Assembly: GCA_041690035.1 (NCBI GenBank)
Contig: JBDNFC010000115.1
Location: forward strand, 1-12,398
Length of the DNA stretch: 12,398 bases
Direction of reading: 5' to 3'
Source of the DNA: CALSPH01 sp041690035
GTDB lineage: Bacteria > Bacteroidota > Bacteroidia > NS11-12g > UBA955
Every line of letters begins with the position of its first letter. Position 1 is the stretch's first letter. The notes below the pieces were generated by a model. It had not been told where the DNA came from, searched no databases, and saw only the letters and a program-made list of their open reading frames with translations. Position numbers and translations under genes: made by a program. Positions 7,728-12,398 of the stretch are shown in pieces.

Positions 7728-8027
7728 ATGAAAATTACAAATCAAATTATAAATGAATTGGCACACTTATCAAGGTTAGAATTTGAAGGTGCAGAACTAG
7801 AGCAAATTAAAGTAGATTTAGAAAAAATTACACAATTTTGCGAAAAACTTAATGATTTAGATACTGAAAATGTATCGCCATTAATTTATTTGAACACAGA
7901 TACCAACGTTTTTAGAGAAGACTTGGCTATAATTACATTATCTAAAGAAAATGCATTATTAAATGCTCCTAAATCTGATTCTGATTTTTTTAGAGTACCA
8001 AAAGTTATCAAAACAATTCGGGGGTAA
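7728..8027 (+). CDS. gatC: Asp-tRNA(Asn)/Glu-tRNA(Gln) amidotransferase subunit C
   Basis: A 99-residue GatC, the small scaffold subunit that wraps around GatA and stabilises the GatCAB complex, which converts misacylated Glu-tRNA(Gln) and/or Asp-tRNA(Asn) to the correct aminoacyl-tRNA. Typical features are the N-terminal ITNQIINELAHLSRLEF (3-19), a helix up to about 45 ending FCEKLNDLDTENVSP, FREDL (62-66) and the C-terminal SDFFRVPKVI (85-94). gatA and gatB are not in the window, a scattered arrangement known in many bacteria. The gene lies nine bases after plsC and six before the ABC ATPase, and has no promoter of its own that I can see. Confidence 0.92.
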   Translation: MKITNQIINELAHLSRLEFEGAELEQIKVDLEKITQFCEKLNDLDTENVSPLIYLNTDTNVFREDLAIITLSKENALLNAPKSDSDFFRVPKVIKTIRG

Positions 8028-8033
8028 ATTATT

Positions 8034-8717
8034 ATGTCAGTTATTGTATTAAAAGACATCATAAAAGCCTATAAACTTGGTGAAACATATTTAGAGGTTT
8101 TAAAAAGTATTAATTTAACTGTTGAACAAGGGGAGTTTTTAGCATTAATGGGCCCTTCTGGAAGTGGAAAATCTACCCTGATGAATATTATAGGATGTTT
8201 GGATACTCCAACAAGTGGCATGTACATGTTACAGAATAAGGATGTTAGCACATTAAAAGATGATGAATTGGCAAAAGTGCGCAACGCTTCAATAGGTTTT
8301 ATATTTCAAAATTTTAATTTAATGCCAAGAATGAATGCATTAGAAAACGTGGCCCTGCCTTTGATTTATGCAGAAGTAAACAAAAAAGAAAGAATACAAA
8401 GAGCAGAGTTTGCATTAGAAAGTGTAGGTTTAAAAGACAGAATGAAACATAAGCCAAATGAGCTTTCTGGTGGTCAAAGACAAAGGGTGGCTGTGGCAAG
8501 GTCTCTGATAAATAATCCATCATTGCTTTTGGCCGATGAACCAACGGGTAATTTAGATACCACCACATCCGAAGAGATTATGACCTTGTTTAGAGAGTTG
8601 CATCAAAAAGGTAATACCATTGTGCTGGTAACGCATGAAGAGGAAATTGCACAAAATGCTAAACGAATCGTTAGGCTTTTGGATGGAAATATTAATAGCG
8701 ATACCAAAACTAATTAG
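8034..8717 (+). CDS. ABC transporter ATP-binding protein (LolD/MacB-like)
   Basis: A 227-residue stand-alone nucleotide-binding subunit with every ATPase motif: Walker A GPSGSGKST (40-48), Q-loop FQNFNLMP (91-98), signature LSGGQRQR (144-151), Walker B LLLADEP (164-170) followed by TGNLD, and switch histidine H201 in VTHE. The sequence style (LGETYLEVLKSINLTV, LPLIYA, TGNLDTTT) is that of the LolD/MacB/FtsE-like group, which pairs with FtsX-like permeases for lipoprotein release, efflux or cell-surface processes. No permease gene lies beside it, so its partner is unknown; this is why no gene symbol is given. It is preceded by gatC and followed by the adenosyltransferase. Confidence 0.93.
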   Translation: MSVIVLKDIIKAYKLGETYLEVLKSINLTVEQGEFLALMGPSGSGKSTLMNIIGCLDTPTSGMYMLQNKDVSTLKDDELAKVRNASIGFIFQNFNLMPRMNALENVALPLIYAEVNKKERIQRAEFALESVGLKDRMKHKPNELSGGQRQRVAVARSLINNPSLLLADEPTGNLDTTTSEEIMTLFRELHQKGNTIVLVTHEEEIAQNAKRIVRLLDGNINSDTKTN

Positions 8718-8720
8718 CCA

Positions 8721-8736
8721 TTAATTAATTAATTAA
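8721..8736. repeat. (TTAA)4 palindromic tract
   Basis: Four tandem TTAA units form a perfect 16-base palindrome between the stop of the ABC ATPase gene and the ATG of the adenosyltransferase gene. It may be a simple AT-rich spacer. It might also change spacing by slippage or act as a weak hairpin; nothing in the sequence decides between these. Confidence 0.5.
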
Positions 8737-8744
8737 AACATAAT

Positions 8745-9278
8745 ATGAAAATTTATACCAAAAAAGGAGATAAAGGAAAAACTGCATTAATAGGAGGAGA
8801 GCGTGTATTTAAAGATAATCTTAGAATAGATGCTTATGGAACAGTAGATGAGCTAAATGCACAATTAGGCTTGGTTATATGCACTTATGAGCCTATAAGA
8901 ATTGAACTAAAAGAAATTCAAGACCAATTATTTAATTTGGGATCTCACTTGGCAAATAGTAAAGAGAGCAAATTTAAACTTCCTGAAATAAATCAGATAT
9001 GGATTACAAAAATGGAAGAAAATATTGATTTAAAAACTGCTCAATTGCCAGAATTAAAGAATTTTATTTTACCAGGCAGTGATATTGCAAATGCACATTG
9101 CCATGTAGCACGTTGCATTTGCAGAAGAGCCGAAAGATTGTGTGTTTCTCTTGACAGGCAAGAAGGTATTGAAGCAATTATTATTATATATTTAAACAGG
9201 CTTTCAGATTACCTATTTACCTTAAGTAGATTTATAACCCATCAAATTGGAACCAATGAAGTGATTTGGAAACCTTAA
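8745..9278 (+). CDS. PduO-type ATP:cob(I)alamin adenosyltransferase
   Basis: A 177-residue PduO-family adenosyltransferase that transfers the adenosyl group of ATP to cob(I)alamin, making coenzyme B12. The N-terminal ATP-binding loop is present as YTKKGDKGKTALIGGERV (4-21), followed by YGTVDELNAQLG (31-42). The helical core ends with FILPGSDIANAHCHVARCICRRAERL (107-132), the block containing the conserved Arg and Glu of the active site, then LNRLSDYLFTLSRF (150-163). Length and motifs are normal, so it should be active. It implies a B12-dependent enzyme elsewhere, perhaps methylmalonyl-CoA mutase (inference). No cobalamin riboswitch is visible upstream; it probably shares the transcript starting near 6429. 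It is the last gene of the cluster. The 118 bases after it contain only AT-rich sequence and the next promoter; I see no clear terminator hairpin. Confidence 0.93.
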   Translation: MKIYTKKGDKGKTALIGGERVFKDNLRIDAYGTVDELNAQLGLVICTYEPIRIELKEIQDQLFNLGSHLANSKESKFKLPEINQIWITKMEENIDLKTAQLPELKNFILPGSDIANAHCHVARCICRRAERLCVSLDRQEGIEAIIIIYLNRLSDYLFTLSRFITHQIGTNEVIWKP

Positions 9279-9383
9279 GGTATTATAAAACTTTTTATTT
9301 TCAAAAATTAATAAAGCATCATTTGTTTTAATTAATGACAATAAAAAAACAAAGTATTTTACCGTAATATTATCTGTAAAACA

Positions 9384-9391
9384 TATTTTTG
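9384..9391 (+). promoter_or_regulatory. -7 box of the secreted propeller gene
   Basis: TATTTTTG matches TAnnTTTG and ends five bases before ATG 9397 (CATTG between). TTTT at 9357-9360, 23 bases upstream, is a weak -33 candidate. A leader of about two bases is predicted. Confidence 0.5.
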
Positions 9392-9396
9392 CATTG

Positions 9397-11838
9397 ATGA
9401 AAAAAATTTTAGTGTTTTCCTTATTTTCAATTGCCCTTTTTGCAATCATTTTTACAAAAAGTGATGTTGCGAAAAAAACTTTACCAGGATACTATGAACA
9501 ATGGCTAGAAATGAAAACAATGGGAACCGGAATTGTACCTCAAAATTTGCAGAGTTTGTGGAACAAATGGGGCAATAATGTAAGAAGAACGGATGAATTA
9601 CTAACAAATTTTGAAGAAGTAGGTCCATTTAATGTTGGTGGAAGAATTAGGGCTATACTTATAGACAGGGCGGATACAAGTCATTATTTGGCAGCGGGTA
9701 TTAGTGGCGGTTTATGGACAAGTTATAACAGCGGTGTGTCTTGGAAACCCATAAATGAGCATGAAGTGACGCTTAATGTTTCTTGCATTTCGCAAAGTGA
9801 AAGCAATCCTGCAATCATTTATTATGGCACGGGTGAAGGGTCAGGAAATTCAGTTGGACTGGGTGGAAATGGTGTTTTTAAATCCATAGACACAGGAAAA
9901 AGTTTTACAATAATCCCTTCAACGGACAATGCCAATTTTAATACTTGTTGGAAAATTGCTGTGCACCCAAAAAACGAACAAATTGTTTATGTGGCCACAG
10001 ATAATAAAGGACTTTATAGAACCAAAGATGGCGGCACAACGTGGGAAAAAGTTTTAAATGTTACACAAGAAATAAATGATTTGGACCTTATGGAAAATGG
10101 AAAAATTTTTGCGAGTATAAAAAGTGCTGGTATTTTTGTATCAGATAGTGGTAATATTGGCACTTTTTCTAAAATAGTTTCACCTACCTTTATCAGCAGC
10201 AGTTTTGCGAGAATTGAGTTAGGCTTTTGTAAAAAATTTAGAGGAGTAATGTATGCCGCTTTTTCTAGCCCAGACAATGGGTATAATGGGTTTATTGCAG
10301 GTGTTTATAAAAGCAGTGATACGGGTAAAACATGGAAAACTATCGCCACACCAACTACTAATGCTGTAGGCGCTGGATTTACCTGGTACTGTAAAATTTT
10401 AGAGGTTAGCCCAGTAGATTCTAATTTTATATTTTTTGGTGCTGTTAGTCCTGGTTATTCTCCAAATGGCGGCTTGGGTTGGATAGCTGCCGATAATACC
10501 CATGCGGATTATCACAGTGTTTGCTTTAATCACTTAGATCCAAGAAAATTTTTAGTAGGCAATGATGGTGGGGCACACCGATATTTTACTAACAGAATGA
10601 GCAATGCACAAACTTTAAATAATGGGTTAAACATAACGCAATTTTATCACGGTAGCTATCATCCTAGCAGCAAAGATTATGCAGGCGGCACACAAGACAA
10701 TGGCACACAATTAAGCTTTGGGCAAAACAAAATATTTCAAAGAATACTAGGAGCAGATGGTGCTTTTACTCATTTTCATCAACAATTGCCTGGGGTTATC
10801 TATGGTTCGTTTCAAAATGGTATACTGCATCGGGTTGAGTACACCGAATTTTCTGTGAACACCACCAGAATACTCAATGAATTAGATGCTGATGATGATG
10901 GAAATATTGATGAGTCTGTGCGCTTTATAAATCCGTATTTTATGAATTATTTAGATGGCGACCAACTTTTTTTTGTTACTAATTCTGGCATTTGGCGCAG
11001 TAAAAGTGGTGGAAATAGTTGGGTAAAAATTACAGGAAATGCTGCTTCATTATACGCAATAGGACTAAGTGCGCACACAAATCCAGTGCTTTATGCAGGC
11101 GGAAATGGCACATTGGTTCGCATAGAAAATGCAGGCAATATAAATCCGGGTAACAATCAAGTATATTTTCAAAATAGGGTGCCAGGGATAACGGGTAATT
11201 TTGTAAGTTGTATAAAAGTAAATCCACATAAACATGATAGAATTTATGTGAGTTTTTCTAATTTTAGCAATTCTAGCAGATTATTAATGATAGACAGTGC
11301 TTTGAGCAATTCTCCTAAAGTAATATCTTTGGGAGATAATTTGCCATCAAATTTACCAATAAATTGGTTTGATATTGACCCCACAAAACCGGATAGTGTT
11401 TTTATTGTGGGCACTGATTATGGTCTTTATACCACAATAGATGGAGGAATATCTTGGAAAAAAGATTTAAGGGTGCCTAATGTTTCTGTTAATGCTGTAT
11501 ACATTCGCCCTGATGATAGAAGGGTATTTATATACACCCACGGCAGAGGGTGTTTTACAGGTATTTTACCTGGCACACCAAATGTTGGTATAAGTAAGGT
11601 AGCTGATATTAATTGGAGCTTATTTCCAAATCCAAGTAATAATTTTATAAATATCAAGATTGATAATGCCTTGAGTCCCAAATACGAAATTTATGGATTA
11701 AAGGGAGATTTAGTAGCACAAGGTAATTTAGCAGCTAATGGAAACATAGCTATTAAAAATCTTGAAATTGGCACCTATATTATAAAAATTTATGATGCCG
11801 ATAAGTTTAAAACCTTTAGATTTTTGAAATCAAATTAA
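9397..11838 (+). CDS. Secreted BNR/sortilin-like beta-propeller protein with T9SS sorting domain
   Basis: A protein of 813 residues when started at ATG 9397, preferred over the TTG one codon earlier. MKKILVFSLFSIALFAIIF (1-19) is a Sec-type signal peptide. The body is built from BNR/Asp-box repeats, S/T-x-D-x-G-x-S/T-W: near 109 (YNSGVSW), 163 (SIDTGKSF), 208 (TKDGGTTW), 305 (SSDTGKTW), 534 (SKSGGNSW) and 679 (TIDGGISW), as in VPS10/sortilin- or photosystem-stability-like propellers. An acidic loop, DADDDGNIDE (497-506), interrupts it and resembles a calcium-binding loop. The C-terminal ~75 residues open with WSLFPNPSNN (about 740-749) and end in a GTYIIKIYD strand, a type A T9SS sorting domain, so the protein should cross the outer membrane by type IX secretion and be released or surface-anchored. 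No enzyme active site is recognised; substrate or ligand is unknown. It is a single-gene unit. Confidence 0.88.
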   Translation: MKKILVFSLFSIALFAIIFTKSDVAKKTLPGYYEQWLEMKTMGTGIVPQNLQSLWNKWGNNVRRTDELLTNFEEVGPFNVGGRIRAILIDRADTSHYLAAGISGGLWTSYNSGVSWKPINEHEVTLNVSCISQSESNPAIIYYGTGEGSGNSVGLGGNGVFKSIDTGKSFTIIPSTDNANFNTCWKIAVHPKNEQIVYVATDNKGLYRTKDGGTTWEKVLNVTQEINDLDLMENGKIFASIKSAGIFVSDSGNIGTFSKIVSPTFISSSFARIELGFCKKFRGVMYAAFSSPDNGYNGFIAGVYKSSDTGKTWKTIATPTTNAVGAGFTWYCKILEVSPVDSNFIFFGAVSPGYSPNGGLGWIAADNTHADYHSVCFNHLDPRKFLVGNDGGAHRYFTNRMSNAQTLNNGLNITQFYHGSYHPSSKDYAGGTQDNGTQLSFGQNKIFQRILGADGAFTHFHQQLPGVIYGSFQNGILHRVEYTEFSVNTTRILNELDADDDGNIDESVRFINPYFMNYLDGDQLFFVTNSGIWRSKSGGNSWVKITGNAASLYAIGLSAHTNPVLYAGGNGTLVRIENAGNINPGNNQVYFQNRVPGITGNFVSCIKVNPHKHDRIYVSFSNFSNSSRLLMIDSALSNSPKVISLGDNLPSNLPINWFDIDPTKPDSVFIVGTDYGLYTTIDGGISWKKDLRVPNVSVNAVYIRPDDRRVFIYTHGRGCFTGILPGTPNVGISKVADINWSLFPNPSNNFINIKIDNALSPKYEIYGLKGDLVAQGNLAANGNIAIKNLEIGTYIIKIYDADKFKTFRFLKSN

Positions 11839-11862
11839 ACATAGGGAGAGTTGCAATTTTTG

Positions 11863-11870
11863 TAATTTTG
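11863..11870 (+). promoter_or_regulatory. Possible relic promoter of the insertion sequence
   Basis: TAATTTTG fits the TAnnTTTG -7 consensus and lies just upstream of the orfA remnant. There is no good -33 element at proper spacing, and such 8-mers arise often in AT-rich DNA. Confidence 0.25.
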
Positions 11871-11888
11871 AGTAGGGTTTCTTTCTAA

Positions 11889-12240
11889 AATTGGTTTACA
11901 GTAAAATGCAAACAAAATGGACAAACAGAAAAAGCGGCAATAATGGCCGAGTATTTATTAGGTTTGATGAGCTATCGAAAATTAGGTTAAAAGCATGAAA
12001 TTGATTTTAGAATCATACATTGGTGGTTAACAAAATTTAAAGGCAAGCCAGTGCGAAAATCAAAACCAGTCATTAAAAATGAAGAATCGGAACAACTTCC
12101 GTCCGATGTAAAGTTGCTGCAAAAAGAGTTACGCCTGTAAAAGCTGCATCACAAGCTGCGTAATGCAATGATAGACATAGCAGAGGAACAAAAAAATTAA
12201 AAAAATTGCTATCCGAAAAAAGTCTGGCACCAAGCGTTAG
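11889..12240 (+). pseudogene. IS3-type transposase orfA remnant
   Basis: The reading frame beginning after the stop at 11886-11888 encodes QTEKAAIMAEYLLGLMSYRKLG, an N-terminal helix-turn-helix of the kind found in IS3 OrfA, then a linker rich in lysine and a leucine-rich helix (LLQKELRL, KLHHKLRNAMIDIAEEQ). TAA stops break it at 11988-11990 and 12138-12140, each where the family usually has a charged residue, and a one-base slip in the A-runs near 12190-12204 moves the tail into the next frame, where IAIRKKSGTKR ends at TAG 12238-12240. No intact start codon is seen in this frame at the expected place. The gene is therefore non-functional. Confidence 0.7.
12216..12222 (+). promoter_or_regulatory. 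A-AAA-AAG programmed -1 frameshift heptamer (fossil)
   Basis: In the orfA tail frame the codons CGA AAA AAG contain the slippery heptamer A AAA AAG. Slipping back one base here leads directly into the orfB frame, as expected for the OrfAB fusion transposase of IS3 elements. It lies 15 bases before the orfA stop codon at 12238. Since both reading frames are broken, it is a relic. Confidence 0.6.
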
Positions 12241-12250
12241 AAACAATAGA

Positions 12251-12284
12251 ACAAAGCGAGCCTCGTTGCATAAACGAGCTTTGT
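12251..12284 (+). repeat. Imperfect inverted repeat downstream of the frameshift heptamer
   Basis: ACAAAG (12251-12256) pairs with CTTTGT (12279-12284), and inside it CTCGTT (12262-12267) pairs with AACGAG (12273-12278) around a five-base loop, with a five-base bulge on the left arm. It could be the RNA structure that stimulated frameshifting, but the 28-base spacer is longer than the usual 5-9 bases. Confidence 0.35.
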
Positions 12285-12398
12285 TTGCTGCTTGGTTATA
12301 GTAAACAATCCTACTATCAGGGCGTAAAATTTATTCAGCAAAAGCTTATCAAGCCGACATTATTATTGAAGAGGTGATCCGTTATCGCAAGCACCAAA

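Larger units (their letters stand above)
11861..12398 (+). mobile_element. Degenerate left part of an IS3-type insertion sequence
   Basis: The last ~540 bases contain the start of a two-frame transposase gene arranged as in IS3 elements: an orfA-like frame, then an orfB-like frame in the -1 phase, running off the right edge. Several stops and frame breaks show it is dead. The left boundary is approximate; a terminal inverted repeat may lie around 11861-11880, but without the right end it cannot be confirmed. No target-site duplication can be checked. Confidence 0.7.
12201..12398 (+). pseudogene. IS3-type transposase orfB remnant, truncated by window edge
   Basis: In the -1 frame relative to the orfA tail the sequence reads CINELCLLLGYSKQSYYQG, the N-terminal helical region that precedes the DDE integrase domain in IS3 OrfB proteins. 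Near 12336-12343 the frame breaks: continuing one base over gives KAYQADIIIEEVIRYRKHQ, the next conserved segment, so one base has probably been lost from the A-run. The DDE catalytic domain would lie beyond the right edge, so its state is unknown. Confidence 0.68.

Noticed and set aside
8718..8744. Cobalamin riboswitch upstream of the adenosyltransferase gene
   Set aside because: The gap is only 27 bases of AT-rich sequence, far too short for a cobalamin riboswitch, and no B12-box-like sequence is seen.
11906..11998. Short open frame starting at ATG 11906 (MQTKWTNRK...)
   Set aside because: It is out of frame with the recognisable transposase helix-turn-helix and encodes nothing familiar, so it is a shadow of the orfA remnant.
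11988..12140. Recoded TAA codons in the orfA remnant (both followed by AAG)
   Set aside because: Other genes in the window end normally at TAA and the remnant also has indels, so simple decay explains the stops.

Overview
The window is a strongly AT-rich chromosomal segment from a member of the Bacteroidota, probably a Chitinophagales-, Saprospirales- or Sphingobacteriales-like lineage (the order is inference). Four things point there: -7 promoter boxes of the form TAnnTTTG before the leading genes, an almost complete lack of Shine-Dalgarno sequences, two membrane families typical of the phylum (DUF4293 and DUF4199), and a large secreted propeller protein ending in a type IX secretion (T9SS) sorting domain.

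Layout. 1-636 (minus) is the N-terminal part of a FemAB/GNAT-like protein cut by the left edge; it diverges from a plus-strand pair, a glycosyltransferase family 9 (heptosyltransferase-like) gene and the rRNA methyltransferase gene rlmI (779-2953). A DUF4293 membrane protein gene (2968-3462, minus) converges on rlmI and diverges from a compact operon of thiolase, truA and radC (3689-6360), with a 4-base overlap and a zero-base gap. A second plus-strand cluster (6449-9278) holds a DUF4199 membrane protein, the acyltransferase plsC, gatC, an ABC-transporter ATPase and a PduO-type cobalamin adenosyltransferase, with gaps of 4 to 27 bases. A single-gene unit (9397-11838) encodes the secreted BNR/sortilin-like propeller with T9SS tail. 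The right end (about 11861-12398) is the decayed start of an IS3-type insertion sequence with orfA and orfB remnants and an intact-looking A-AAA-AAG frameshift heptamer.

Most of the content is housekeeping: tRNA and rRNA modification (truA, rlmI), Gln/Asn-tRNA charging (gatC), phospholipid synthesis (plsC), B12 cofactor activation and envelope glycan assembly (GT9). The genes do not form one pathway; the clusters look like ordinary small Bacteroidota operons of unrelated functions. I found no convincing undescribed defence, phage or biosynthetic system. The two signals most worth a second look are the repeated placement of the -7 box only a few bases before the start codon, which predicts leaderless or near-leaderless mRNAs, and the fossil programmed-frameshift site in the dead insertion sequence.
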